Positions 9,599-21,717 of a stretch of DNA of 64,000 nt are shown piece by piece. The DNA lies in assembly GCA_037349315.1 (NCBI GenBank), contig JBAIAC010000006.1, positions 17,395,501 through 17,459,500 on the forward strand, given 5' to 3'. Every line of letters starts with the position of its first letter. Position 1 is the stretch's first letter. This DNA is from Chelydra serpentina (lineage: Eukaryota > Chordata > Testudines > Chelydridae). The notes under the pieces are model-generated. The model saw only the letters and a program-made list of their open reading frames with translations. It made no database searches and was not told the DNA's origin. The position numbers and the translations under genes were made by a program.

Positions 9599-10901
9599 TC
9601 TCCTGAACCAACCACTATCCCCTCCAAATTTCAGACCCTGGGTTTCTTCCAAAGGCCTCAAACTAAACCAGCCAGTAGCCTCTACCACTGACATCCTTGG
9701 CTCCTAGACGTGTTCTCCCCACTGCAATCTACCCAAAACATTCTCAATGATTAAAGCATGAAGACTGGCTAACTGAAGACAACGTCACTGTTGTAAAACT
9801 CTCTCCAAATACTTATGAAGCAACACATCAAGAAATACATCATGGCATTAACCAAAGCCACGAAAATAGCTCTTGGAACACAGTCAGTCCCGTACTAAGC
9901 TACACCAAGCTCACATTAAGTGCAGTCCCATATGGAATCCAGCCCCTGCCCATTCCCTTGGGGAATCCTTGGATAGTCTTTAAGATGCCTACCGAGTTAC
10001 TTTGCATAGTCTTTGCCTGAAAGGTGGCCAGAACAGAGGCCAAGGATCCTACCCATTATCTTTACCAAAAGCTTTTGATCAGTGAACAAGGTGAATGTTG
10101 TTTTATTCCAAGCACCTGTAAAATTGAATTAGTTCAAAAATGATGCAAATGGCTTTTATAGCAATTGCTGTAAACTTTACTTTCCAATTTACTTATTTTG
10201 ACAAATGTGTAGAATGGCCACTCCCTGTTGCACGAGGCATTATATGCGAATGGTCATGACAGTAGGGGAATCTCTGGCATCACATATTAGCAGCAAGTGA
10301 AGAGCTGGATTAAAATGCACCCCTGCATTTGACCTATTTTGCTATTGCTTTCCCAAAAGGCTTCTTGCGCTGGTACGACGACAAAAGTGCTGACGGTGAA
10401 GCACGTTATTAAAGGCTGTGCTTGATCAGGTCGGTGTATACAGCACTTTGCCACATCATGCCCTAGCTGGTGGTATGTTCAGCTATTCACCACCAAATGT
10501 ACAGTAAAATGACAGAATAAGAAGCAGTAGTTCAGAAATGATTTTGCTATGTCAGGATCTGTTCTGACAAAAATTAATGTCTGATATTTACTTAGAGAGG
10601 TCTTGCTTTACCCTTCTCTTAAGGCAACATTGAACAGCATCTTGAAGATTATAGGGTTGTGCTCTACCTGTGCAATAAATTAAAGAATTTTATTAAGATG
10701 ATGTTAAAAATAAAAACAACGGCATAGAGTTTAAACATTGAAGTTTCTGGTTATCAGGGAATAAGGTACAGATTATCAAGGGGAGCGAAGTTCGGTTTAG
10801 GATCAGATGGCGTAAGAAATATACTTATGTTGCCCGCGCCCAATGGCTTAAGCCTCCTCCTAAGTGTTTGCTATTTGAACTGGCTTCTCCCCTGTCCTCG
10901 C
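9599..10901. other. No recognised feature
   Basis: Unremarkable AT-rich sequence. No reading frame or named repeat is supported. Confidence 0.5.
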
Positions 10902-11059
10902 CAATGTTCCCTCTAGTTTTTCCCATGTGCGGAATGAATTTTGTTATGTGCACCAATGTCGAGGGAATGTGCAGATGTGCGCCACTGGTAGAAACAAAAA
11001 AACTAGATATAATATATATTTTTAAAAGTCACCACAAGGATAATTATTCCAGCCATAAC

Positions 11060-11441
11060 CAGGGGCGGCTCTTACAATTCTGCCGCCCCAAGCAGGGGCG
11101 GGGCACCACCACGTCTGCCGGCATCGGGGGCGGGGCCCCGCCATGTCTGCCTGCGTCGGGGGCAGGGCCCCCGCCACGTCTGCCTGCGTCGGGGGTGGGG
11201 CCCCGCCCCCGACGCAGGCAGTCCCATTCCGGAGCGGCAAGGGGACAGCGGCGGACCTGCCGCCCCTTTGCCACCGCGGCAGGTGAGACTGGGGGGGCAG
11301 TCCGAGTCCCGCGGCGGCAATTCGGCGGTGGGAAGAGCAGACCTGCCGCCGAATTGCCGCCGCGGGACTCGGACTGCCGCCCCCTTCTTACCTGCCGCCC
11401 CAAGCACCAGCTTGGCAAGCTGGTGCCTGGAGCCGGCCCTG
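11060..11441. mobile_element. GC-rich hAT MITE with perfect 8-bp target duplication
   Basis: Ends are CAGGGGCGGCTCTTAC and, inverted, CAGGGCCGGCTCCAGG. The flanks are identical: GCCATAAC at 11052-11059 and 11442-11449. Inside are about three tandem units of roughly 36 bp built on GTCTGCCTGCGTCGGGGGC (11108-11215) and a long inverted repeat centred near 11340 in which 11287-11335 pairs with 11342-11390. The long open frames on both strands here are by-products of GC richness. Confidence 0.88.
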
Positions 11442-11659
11442 GCCATAACAGGTTAGGCCTTTTTGATCTCCCTACTCAAAGAACTAAATTTAAGCATAAG
11501 TGAGAAATAAAAATTATGACATGCATAGACCAGTCAAAAAATTAAAATAACAACACTTTGAAAGAATAAAATGACAGAGGATATATGTGCATTGCAGGAA
11601 GTATCAAGAAGTAACGACAACAACATTAAAAGAAGTATGTGTTGGGAGGTGAGTTTGAA

Positions 11660-11710
11660 AGATAGTGTGTGTGTATGTGTGTGTGTGTGAGACAGACACA
11701 CACAGTGATA

Positions 11711-11742
<32 letters not shown>

Positions 11743-11815
11743 TATTATGTGTGTGTGTGAGACACACAGAGTGCATGTGAGTGTGTGAGACACACAGTGT
11801 GTGTGTGAGAGACAC
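11660..11815. repeat. GT/GA microsatellite cluster
   Basis: Interspersed (GT)n and (GA)n runs with repeated GAGACACACA words. The apparent minus-strand protein of His/Thr/Ser repeats is an artefact of this tract. Confidence 0.85.
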
Positions 11816-12173
11816 GCACTGTCCCTTTAAGTAGATGGGCAATCTCTAGTCTGAAGCCTGCTTGTTCAGACACAGCAGCAGCCGCCAGCAAGCTCTGTCC
11901 GACATCCCACTCTGGAGCCTTGTCGTGCCCCCCGCCCACACACATTCTGCAGGGATGGGATTCAGGGGCAGGGGGAAGGGGACACCCTAACATCAGCGCC
12001 TCGCTCCCCCAGCCCCCTCTGCACAGCAAACAAGAGGGTCCCAAAAGCACTGGCCAGGGGCTCCAAGGCAGAGGGAGGAGCAGCGCGGCAGTGGGGGGCA
12101 GGGCACCTGAAGTTCACAGCACTTGATAGACTGCTGAGCGGCCACGCAGCTTAGAGGGAACTCAGATCCTTGC

Positions 12174-13118
12174 AAGGGTTGGGTCCTGGACTCTCTTTTG
12201 TGATACCTGGTGCCTCCACCCAATGTGCCTCCTCAGTGGCTGAGACACAAGAGGTGCTGTGCCTTGGGAAAATGGATAATGCTACCACTGCCTGCAAGGA
12301 ATATAAAGCCTGGTGCATAAAACAATTAAGTACATCAACACAAACCCCAGCAAAGAAATGATACCACAAAAATAACAATATAAAAAGCGGGGCTTCACTG
12401 GGAGCAAAAAAAACCCGGATCTGGGATGGCAGAGGATTAGGCTTAACTAATAAATATTAAATATTCATAAATCAACAAATTCCCTACTTCCTAGCACTCC
12501 CAATTTAGCTCAACCCCCAGTTACTTCCCTGGCACCTTCTGAGGCAGATGGTACAGTGGGGATGAACCCAGAGATGAGTCCTGCAACACTGTGAGTACTG
12601 GCAAGCTTTAAAAAATGGGGACCTCTTACAGTGTCCTCGTCCTTGGGTGGGGCAGGATCCTTTTCTGCCTCCATGGTTTGGAATCCAGTGTCAGGTCTTG
12701 TCTGGCTCTCAGTAGTCAACACCAGGTTGGATCTTTGCTACTCTCAACATTGGTCTCCAAAAAGCTGGAACTGTCTGACCCAAGTGCTAGATCCCACAGC
12801 AGTGCAAAGACTCCTTTTGTGGGGAGTGTGAATTAATCAGAGACTCCCTGAGCAGTTCTGCTTCTCTCTCAGCTCCTGAACTCAGAGCTCAAAACTGAAA
12901 TTAAAACTAGTCTCTTTGTCTGTGAATCAGTCTGTTCTCTCTCACTGAGGGGCTCAGTATCTGTGGCTCATCACTGGACCAGCAAACTGTTTAACCATAT
13001 CACACCATACTGATGCCTCCCTATTGGCCTCAGTAGAAGTTTCTAGTCCATTCTGTCCCCACCCTTGACTCCAAGCATGCTGGGGAATGATGTCAGAGGT
13101 CTCTGGTGGCCATTATTC
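12174..13118. other. No recognised feature
   Basis: Moderately GC-rich and slightly pyrimidine-rich toward the end. The alternating short frames at 12510-12836 on both strands do not look coding. It could be a retroelement LTR that I do not know. Confidence 0.4.
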
Positions 13119-14060
13119 ATAGAATCATATGATGGTAGGACTGGAAGGGACCTCGAGAGGTCATCTAGTCCAGTCCTTTGCACTCATGGCAGGACTAAGT
13201 ATTATCTAGACCATTTCTGACAAGTGTTTGTCTAACCTGCTCTTAAACATCTCCAATGATTGCGATTCCACCACCTCCATAGGCTTAACCACCCTGACAG
13301 TTAGGAAGTTTTTCCTAGTGCCCAACCTAAACTGTCCTTGCTGCAATTTAAGCCCACTGCTTCTTGTCCTAGCCTCAGAGTTAAAGGAGAAGAATTTTTC
13401 TCCCTCCTTGTAACAACATTTCATGTACATGAAAACTATTATCATGTCCCCTCTCAGTCTCCTTGTCTCCAGGCTTAAACAAATCATTTTTTCAACCTTC
13501 CCTAGTAGGTCATATTTTCTAGACCTTCAATCATTTTTGTTGCTCTTCTCTGGACTTTCTCCAATTTGTTCTCATCTTTCCTGAAATGTGGCACCCAGAA
13601 CTGGACACAATACTCCAGTTAAGGCCTAATTAGTGAAGAGTAGAGCAGAACACTTATTTCTCGTGTCTTACTTACAACACTCCTGCTAATACGTCCCAGA
13701 ATGATGTTTGCTTTTTTTGCAGCCGTGTTACACTGTTGTCTCATATTTAGTTTGTGATCACTATGACCCCCCAGATCCCTTTCTGCAGAATTCCTTCCTA
13801 TGCAGTCATTTCCCATTCTGTATGTGTGCAACTGATTGTTCCTTCCTAAGTGGAGTATTTTGCATTTGTCCTTATTGAATTTCATCCCATTTATTTTAGA
13901 CCATTTCTCCAGTTTGTCCAGATCATTTTGAATTATAATCCTATCCTCCAAAGCATTTGCAACCCCTCTCATCTCGGTATCATCCACAAAGTTTATAAGT
14001 TACTCTCTATGCCATTATCTAAATCATTGATGAAGATATTGAGCAGAACTGGACCCAGCA
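13119..14060 (-). mobile_element. CR1 LINE, about 0.94 kb, bird-like subfamily
   Basis: The minus strand ends in a typical CR1 tail (AGAATCATATGATGG and GGAAGGGACCTCGAGAGGTC near 13120-13160). Minus-strand frames carry ORF2 C-terminal words, e.g. DLDKLEKWSKINGMKFNKDK at 13987-13800 and, further on, a segment near 13206-13487. It belongs to a different CR1 subfamily from the 16-19 kb copy, more like the common bird type. Truncated at its 5' end. Confidence 0.88.
13619..13987 (-). pseudogene. CR1 ORF2 C-terminal fragment
   Basis: A 122-codon open stretch with the post-reverse-transcriptase region: KWSKINGMKFNKDKCKILHL, AERDLGGHSDHKLNMRQQCN and AAKKANIILGRISRSVVSKT correspond to the region seen in the other CR1 copies as KWQMKFNVDKCKVM and AAVKKANRMLGIIKKG. 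The catalytic core is absent and the frame is interrupted beyond both ends. Confidence 0.8.
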
Positions 14061-16008
14061 CTTATCCTATAGTTGTATTCCAGAGGGTAAGAGTTTCAGG
14101 AGCTGACAAACTCCAAGTGGGGATTACACTTAGTGTTAGCTTTCTGAGTTTTTCTCTCTATTCCTGTTTTCCTTGTTCATATATTATGAGGTGTGTTGGG
14201 AACCCTCAGCTGTATGGCGCAACAGTAGTAAATTTTTCTGAGTTGTGCTGATAAGCTTAACAGTAAGCCCTGAAAAGTACAACCTATTTCAAATGTGGCA
14301 ATTTAGGAAAATATGTCCCTCAAGCACACCTAATATGTCATCAAAGTGAGTTAGTTACAAAATTAACTTATACATTCTGCACAAAGGGCATTCAATTCTA
14401 GAGTAAAAATATAACCCATTGATGTATGTCTGCTGTCTGTGAACGATAGATCGTATAAAATGTGCTTAAGACTTGGTGTTTTTCAATGTGGTTTTAGCAT
14501 TCACTAACATTTCTGAAAAATATTTGTCTTCTTTGTTTATAACACCTCTCATTCTATGTACACTTATCTTACTAGGGATATGTAACAAGATAAATTGTAA
14601 CCTAAATAGTGATAAAATATAACCACCTGGCTGTAATCTAACTGTACTCAGGTGTTATCATATAGGACACAATTCTGCCACACCTACTCATATTGAGGAA
14701 TAAATTAGGCTCAGCCCTGCATTGAATTCTATATGGGAAGATCTCTTAGGTTATGCTGATCCCCACTGAAGTCAATGGAACTCCATGCAGGCATAATCAT
14801 CACCACACATCTTGGTCAGTATAGGACTGGGAGTGGGGGCAAAAGGGTAGGAGTTCAGCAAATGGTTCGTTGAAATCAATGGGACTTCTCAATGAGTCAG
14901 GCTGTAGCTAACCTTTATGAAGGAGAAGGGAGGTCAAAAGGACTTGTATAAAAGCCAGACACAGCCATAGTCAATATACTCAGAGGTGTGCACACACTGC
15001 TCCTTCCTTAAGCTGTTAGCAATGTGCAGCACCCCAAAGGAGATAGATGGGTGCTGATGCCATGATCTTGCTCCCTCTACACAGACACATGGAACAGTAC
15101 CAACACACGAGGAGGGCACTATGCTCCACCCAGTGGAGATATGCAGCCATAAGCATGCTCCCCGCCTCCATGACAGAGTATTTTTTGCATGATATATAAA
15201 GGCAATTCAGAAACACCTCCCATGGAATGAAAGTTATGGGGAGGGGGGAATAACCGGTTAAGAATTTGCATAAAAATATAATTTATCTGACTGGGTCTGG
15301 GAAATGGCGCAGGAATGTTCTGCGAAAGATGGACAAGGAGGACAGAGACTGTTGTGTGGGCTATATCTCAAGCAGTTGTTAGTTGGAGAGTGGCAATGTT
15401 TTCTTTAGGCGTGGTGTTTGGGCATTTTATCTAAGTCAGAGTTCAGTAAAAGTTGTTGCATTCAGGATAATACAATAATTGCAGTGAGTAGAATGGCAGT
15501 TCCCCTAGGTCTGTCCTCTCCTAACAACACCGGAGGAGAAAGGTGTGCTGGCGACATTCTTCTGAAATATTCCCAGCAGTACAAGTGAACAAGATTACTG
15601 CAAGCATGTTCTGCTGAAAAGAGCTGTGTGGATTCTGGAAACAGCAAGTGTCTCCCACGTCAGGCACTTCATATTCTGAGGCCGTCTAAACATTTTGCAG
15701 CCATGTTTGCTCCAATCCGAAGGGGCTCCTACTATTTGCAATTCAGCCAATAAATGCCAGAATTGCATGAATCCATGTTACAATACAATATCATTCAACT
15801 ATGCAGTAACCACATGCAGCATACAAATTGTCCTATTATTATGTATCATTTATTAAGCAATGAGAAGATGTTCATCACTGTAGAAGACAGAAAATACAGC
15901 CAGACCCCTATCATGAGGAGCTTACATGTGAACAAGACATGCACAGTTAGGATAGAATGCAGTAAAAAGCCCACAAGATGGAATAACTAGGAATTTTTTC
16001 CCCTTACA
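14061..16008. other. No gene recognised; one ancient repeat-like segment
   Basis: Mostly unrecognised. Around 14675-14870 words such as CACTGAAGTCAATGGAACTC recur, as in several other places in the window (33140, 19764, 42260), and probably belong to an old amniote repeat. No coding support. Confidence 0.4.
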
Positions 16009-16098
16009 AGGATTTTAAATGTAATTACATTATAGTCTCTATTATCAAGCAGTTAAGCTATATTCACTTCTTGGATGAGATCTTGTCTACCACTTAGG
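16009..16098 (-). mobile_element. Displaced CR1 ORF2 segment
   Basis: This 90-bp segment repeats 18120-18225 of the neighbouring CR1 (shared TTAAATNTAATTA...TATTCAC and a following GGATGAGAT/GGACCAGAT). It sits directly against the 3' region of the larger CR1 at 16099, where the CR1 terminus should be. It may be a second CR1 insertion or a rearrangement of the first. Confidence 0.65.
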
Positions 16099-16479
16099 AT
16101 CCATCCCCTGTTGCCCATTTCCAGCTTCTGGCAAACAGAAGCTAGGGACACCATCCCTGCACATCCTGCTAGCACCATTGATGGACCTATCCTCCATGAA
16201 TGTATCTAGTTCTTTTTTGAACCCTGTTATAGTCTTCGCCTTCACAATATCCTCTGACAAAGAGTTCCACAGGTTTCATTTGGTGACCCCTAACTCTTAT
16301 GTTATGAGAAGGAGTAAATAATGCTTCCTATTTACTTTCTCCACATCAGTCATCATTTTATAGATCTCTATCATAACCCCTCTTCTCCAAGATGAAAAAT
16401 CCCAACCTTATTAATCTCTTCTCATATGGAAGCTGTTCCATACCCCATTGCCCTTTTCTGTACATTTTCCAATTCCAAT

Positions 16480-18430
16480 ATATATATATTTTGAGACGGA
16501 ACGACCAGATCTGCACATTATTCAAAATGTGGACACACCATGGATTTATGTAGAGGCAATATGATATTTTCTGTCTTATTATCTATCCCTTCCATAATGA
16601 TTCTGAACATTCTGTTAGTTTTTTTGATGGCCTCTGCACATTGAGTGGATGTTTCCAGAGAACTATCCACAATGACTCAACATCTCTTTCTCGAGTGGTA
16701 ACAGCTAATTTAGACCCCATAATTTTATATGTATAGTTGAGATTATGTTTTCCCATATGCATTACTTTGCATTTATCAACATTTAATTCCATCTGCCATT
16801 TTGTTGCCCATTCACCCAGTTTTCTGAGATCCTTTTGTAGCTCTTCGCAGTCTCCCTGGGACTTAACTATGTTGAGTAGTTTTTATCATCTGCAAATTTT
16901 GTCACCTCACTGTTTATCCCTTTTTCCAGATCATTTATGAATATGTTGAATAGAATTGATCCCAGTACAGACCCCTGGGGGACACCATTATTTACCATTC
17001 TGAAAACTGACCATTTTTGCCTATCCTTTATTTCCTATCTTTCAACCAGTTACCGAGCCGTGAGAGGACCTTCCCTCTTATCCCATGAAAGCTTACTTTG
17101 CTTAAGAGCCTTTGTGAGAGACCTTGTCAAAGGCTTTCTGAAAATCTAAGTACACTATCTCCACTGGATCCCCCTTGTCCACATGCTTGTAGACCCCCTC
17201 AAAGAATTCTAGTAGATTGGTGAGGCATGATTTCCCTTTACAAAAAACATGTTGACTCTTCCCCAACAAATTATGTTTCTGACAATTTTTTTCTTTACCA
17301 TAGTTTTAACCAGTTTGCCCATTACTGAAGTGTGGCTTACCAGCCTGTAATTGCTGGGATCACCTCTGGAGATCTTTTTAAAAATTGGCGTCACATTAGC
17401 TTTCCTCCAGTCATTTGGTAAAGAAGTCCAGGTGACTTATTACTATTTAGTTTATCAATTTGTTCCAAAAACATCTCGAATGACACCTCAATCTCAGAGA
17501 GTTCCTCAGATTTGTCACCTAAAGAGAATAGCTCAGGTTTAGGAATCTCCATCTCATCCTCAGCCATGAAGATCAATGCAAAGAATTAATGTTGTTTCTC
17601 TGCAATGGCCTTATCATCCTTGAGTGCTCCTTTAGCATCTCGATCATCCAGTGGCCCCACTGGTTGTTAAGTAGGCTTCCTGCTTCTGGTGTACTTAAAA
17701 ACATTTTTGCTATTACTTTTTGAGTCTTTGGCTAGCTGTTCTTCACATTCTTTTTTGGCCTTCCTAATTATATTTTACATTTCATTTCCCAGGGTTTATG
17801 CTCCTTTGTATTTTCCTCACTAGGATTTAACTTCCACTTTTTAAAAGATGCCTTTTTACTTCTCAGTACTTCTTTTACTTTGTTGTTTAGCCATGGTGGC
17901 ACTTTTTCGGTTCTCTTACTATGTTTTTTACTTTGGAGTACACATTTTATGTTGAGCCTCTATTATGGTGTCTTTAAAAAGTTTTCACGCAGCTTGCAGA
18001 GATTTCACTTTTGGTGCTTACCTTTTAATTTCTGTTAAACTAACTTCCTCATTTTTGTGTAGTCCCCCTTCCTGAAATTAAATGCCACAATGTTGGGCTG
18101 TTATAGTGTTTTCCCTGCTACGGGGATGTTAAATTTAATTATATTATTGTCGCTATTACAAAGCGGTCCAGCTATATTCACCTCATGGACCAGATATTGT
18201 GCTCCACTTAGGACTAAATCAAGAATTGCCTCTCCTCTTGTTGGTTCCAGGACTAGCTGCTACAAGAAGCAGTCATTTAAGGTGTCAAGAAACTTTATCC
18301 CTGCATACCATCCTGAGCTGACATGTACCCAGTCTAATCCTAAATTCTTCTTATTAGAGCATTATTATTATGCTTTCTTTCACATATAGTACCACTCCCC
18401 CACCAGAAAGACCTGTTCTATCCTTCCGAT
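16480..18430 (-). pseudogene. CR1 ORF2 (endonuclease and reverse transcriptase) remnants
   Basis: Short minus-strand frames in the expected order mark the decayed ORF2. At 17576-17391 is the linker before the reverse transcriptase (LEQIDKLNSNKSPG). At 17394-17209 is the reverse-transcriptase start TPIFKKISRGDPSNYRLVS. At 16792-16583 is the C-terminal MELNVDKCKVMHMGKHN. The YxDD-bearing part between about 17000 and 17200 is interrupted by stops. CR1 ORF2 normally encodes about 1,000 residues; no piece here exceeds 70. Confidence 0.75.
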
Positions 18431-18839
18431 ATATGTTGTAACCTGGTATTACTGTGTCCCATTGATTATCCTCATTCCACCAAGTTTCTGTGATGCCTAT
18501 TATATCAATATCCTCATTTTATGAGGCACTCTAGTTCACCCATCTTATTATTTAGACTTCTAGCAGTTGTATATAAGCACTTCAAAAACTTGTTAGTTTT
18601 TATCTGTCTGCCGTTACATAATGTAATTGAATGGGACTCTTTTTCATTTGATTATTTCTCGTCAGATCCTACCCGTATTTTTATCATCCTCCATCCTCTC
18701 CTCCTTACTAGGACATAGAGAATCTCCATTCATAGGTCCTTCCCTAAGGGATGTCTGAATCACATGCTCCGCCGCACCTGTCAGCTTCCCCCCCAGTCCT
18801 TAGTTTAAAAACTGCTCTACGACCTTTTTAATGTTAAAT

Positions 18840-19345
18840 GCCAGCAATCTGGTTCCATTTTGGTTTAGGTGGAGTCCATCCTTCCTGTATAGGCTCCTGC
18901 TTTCCCAAAAGTTTCCCCATTTCCTAATAAATCTAAAATCCTCCTCCCTACACCATTGTCCCATCCACGAATTGAGACCCTGCAGTTCTGCTGTCTAACT
19001 GACCCTGCACAAGGAACTTGAAGCATTTCAGGGAATGGTACCATGGAGATTCTGAACTTCAATCTCTTACCTAGAAGCCTAAATTTGGCCTCCAGGACCT
19101 CTCTCCTATCCTTCCCTATGTCATTGGTACCTATATGTACCATGACCATCGGCTCCTCCGGAGCACTACACATAAGTCTCAAGATATCTGCAACTTTTGC
19201 ACTAGGCAGGCAAGTCACCATGCGGTTCTCCTGGTCATCGCAAACCCAGCTATCTATGTTTCTAATGATGAATTATCCATTACTAATACCTGTATCTTCC
19301 TAATAACGGAAGTTCCCTCCCCTGGAGAGGTATCCTCAGTGTGAG
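18840..19345 (-). pseudogene. CR1 ORF1 esterase-like (SGNH) remnant
   Basis: A minus-strand frame at 19221-18865 contains PMVMVHIGTNDIGKDRREVL, the GTND block of the SGNH hydrolase (lipid esterase-like) domain found in CR1 ORF1 proteins, followed by RISMVPFPEM and RRILDLLGNGETFGKAG. In CR1, ORF1p binds RNA and carries this domain; the exact role is not settled. The N-terminal part of ORF1 is not in this copy. Frame breaks lie close to both ends. Confidence 0.75.
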
Positions 19346-20884
19346 AGGAGATACAGTGTGAGAACAGGTAATAAATAGCAGCCAAATGACCTCCACTGCG
19401 CCATTCTTATTTTATATACATTTATTGTACCATGTTCTCAAAATTAAAATTAATTCTTTGCCATCTTCCTCTCTTGGAATTCTTCCCCCTCATTCTTTGT
19501 GTTAACGTTCTTCATACATTTGATATTTGAATTAATGTTGAAGTGTCCTGACTAGAAGATTCATAGCTAACCTTGCTGAGTGTGAAAAATCCAGCCAATT
19601 TCAATCTGGGCATGGGTATTATTTTTCTATGTCCATATGGTTCATGCCAACACACTATGAGAGGTATTGAGGTACTGTTCTTGATGTTCCAACCAAGAGG
19701 TACTCAGGACACCTGAAGATAATTTCAGTGAAGACAATTACTGGAACCAGGCCCTACAGACATGCCCCGATTCAACAAAACATTGATTACGCGCTTAATT
19801 TTTAGCACATGAGTAATCCCAGACTCATTCAGCAGAGTTCTTAAGCAAGTGCTTAATTTTGGGCACATGTTTAAATTCCATCAAGTTCAATGGTACTTTG
19901 CTAAACAGGGATGGGATTGCTCTATACTTGAGTTCTTAGCTCTATTGAGGACCCACAAAGAAATTTTCATGGTAGTAACTAGGCACCGGTCCTGCTCTGT
20001 GACTGCATGAGTGTGACCATGTAAGTCACAAAGCAGGATTGGGGCCCAGTGTTGTACAGAATCACTGTGTAAAGTAAAATATAGTCACACTTTATTACAC
20101 TAAGATTCTAGTGGAGGTAATTTTATCAATGTTATACCCTACCTTTGGACATTATTATTATCAGCACTTATACAATACATATTACATTAATGTCAGTACT
20201 TAATGGTACATCAGTTAAATATTATTATAATCTGTTTAATATGAATACATCAAAATACATGGGGTATGTGCTTTAAAACAGTAATAAAAAGTGGAAGTGA
20301 ACATATTGCTTATAAAAGGAAGGCACTAAAAGTATTAGACCATGCTATTCATTACATGGGCAAGCACCCTGCATATTTAAATCTCTAAATCTCCATCAGT
20401 ACAACTAAGTTCTAGTATGCAACACAGACCACAAACAGAACGTGTTTTTCAAGAATGTATTTGTTGCTTGTAATTGATTGACGAATAATTTCTGCACATA
20501 ATTCTTTAACTGTTGCTGATTTTTCAGCAGTTCAGTGTGGATATTCAAAATCCCAGCTGTTGTGATTGTATACACATATTTGCAATTGTATGTTTCTGTA
20601 GCCTGGAATGAGGCATATAACTTTCCTAATCAGGTTTCCAGAGAGAATGCTTGTATTTAGCAATTCAGAATTTGATTTCCAGGTTTATTCTTTGCTATTA
20701 GCTTAAAATTAGTGGTTTCCATGAACATTTTACCCAGTAAACTTGTTCATTGAATGATGTGACCACAGCCAAAGCCACGTTGTTTTAAAATTGGAACAAT
20801 CATTCACAAAAAATGTTGTTCAGTTTGTACCCAGTTCTATTTAAAATGCACTAACTTTGCATTTACAGAATATGGGATAATAGA
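19346..20884. other. No gene recognised; ancient repeat at about 19764-19925
   Basis: At 19764-19925 the sequence has the symmetrical words of a common amniote repeat (GATTCAACAAAACATTGATTA, TTAAGCAAGTGCTTAATTTT, GGCACATGTTTAAATTCC). The remainder is AT-rich and unrecognised. Confidence 0.4.
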
Positions 20885-21095
20885 AACTTAAGAAATGTCA
20901 TAATGGATCAGAACAATGGTCTGTCTAGTCCAGTGTCCTGCCTCTGAGAAGGTCCAATCTCAGATACTTCAGAGGAAGGTGTATAATTCCTCTCATCCCC
21001 TGGAAAATTATGCAATAAAATACCTATGAGGGAAGTTTCTTCCTGACTAAGTAATTGGTGTTTTTACCTATGTCCTGAAGCATGAAGGTTGATAT
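20885..21095 (-). mobile_element. Old CR1-type 3' fragment
   Basis: AGAAATGTCATAATGGATCAG followed by TCTAGTCCAGTGTCCTGCCTC resembles the CR1 3' end on the minus strand (compare 5101-5160), but is more diverged. AAGTTTCTTCCTGACTAAG at 21034 fits the region further inside. Edges are approximate. Confidence 0.6.
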
Positions 21096-21124
21096 TCATT
21101 ATAATTTTTATTTCTACATCACCC

Positions 21125-21136
21125 ATGGCTTTTATA
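21125..21136. repeat. Left target duplication of the PLE insertion
   Basis: ATGGCTTTTATA pairs with ATGGCTTCTGTG at 25122-25133: 9 of 12 identical, and all three differences are transitions. Confidence 0.55.
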
Positions 21137-21717
21137 GGTTTCAGAGTGGTAGCTGTGTTAGTCTGTAGCAGCAAAACCAACAAGGAGTCCTTGTGGCACT
21201 TTAGAGACTAACGCATTTATTTGGGCATAAGCTTTTATGGGCTAAAACCCACTTCATCAGATGCATGGAGTGAAAAATATAGTAGGCAGGTATAAATACA
21301 CAGCACATTAAAAGATGGGAGTTGCTTTACCAAGTGGGGGGTCAGTGCTAATGAGCCAATTCAATTTAAATTGGAAGTAAGCAATTCTCAACAGTTGACA
21401 AGAAGGAGTGGAAATCACTTTTGTAGTGTTAATGAGGCCAATATGAACAAGGTGGCCCATTTCAAACAGTCGACAAGAAGGTGTGAGTATTTAGCAGAGG
21501 GAAATTATTTTTTCTAAAAACAATGAGGAGTATTTGTGGTACCTTAGAGACTAACAAATTGATTTAGTTTCTGTAGTGACCCATCCACTCCCAGTCTCTA
21601 TTCAGGCCTAATTTGATGGTGTCCAGTTTGCAAATTAATTTTAGTTCTGCGGTTTCTAGTTGGAGTCTATTTTTGAAGTTTTTTTGGTTGAAAAACTGCC
21701 ACTTTTAAATCTGTTAT

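Larger units (their letters stand above)
10902..12165. mobile_element. Non-autonomous hAT-like element with GTTCCCTCTA ends
   Basis: The left end reads CAATGTTCCCTCTAG and the reverse complement of the right end CTGAGTTCCCTCTAA, sharing the core GTTCCCTCTA. The 8-bp flanks are GTCCTCGC (10894-10901) and ATCCTTGC (12166-12173), matching 6 of 8 with both differences being transitions, which fits a hAT target duplication. The interior has no transposase. It contains the 382-bp MITE at 11060-11441 and a GT/GA-rich tract. Without the nested MITE and its duplication the element would be about 874 bp. Confidence 0.65.
16099..19345 (-). mobile_element. CR1 LINE, about 3.2 kb, turtle type
   Basis: On the minus strand the element runs from ORF1 (19345 to about 18840) through endonuclease and reverse-transcriptase remnants to the 3' untranslated end near 16100. 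Recognisable plus-strand landmarks include TTGTTGCCCATTCACCC (16801), GACACCATTATTTACC (16981) and CCTCTGGAGATCTTTTTAAA (17364). Many stops and indels break the frames. Two stretches known from intact copies are shortened, and the last roughly 80 bp of the 3' end is missing, replaced by the segment at 16009-16098. Confidence 0.92.

Noticed and set aside
10868..11503. 211-residue plus-strand open frame and overlapping minus-strand frames
   Set aside because: They cross the boundaries of a GC-rich MITE with a perfect target duplication; length is explained by GC content.
11534..11842. His/Thr/Ser-repeat peptide on the minus strand
   Set aside because: Direct translation of the GT/GA microsatellite.
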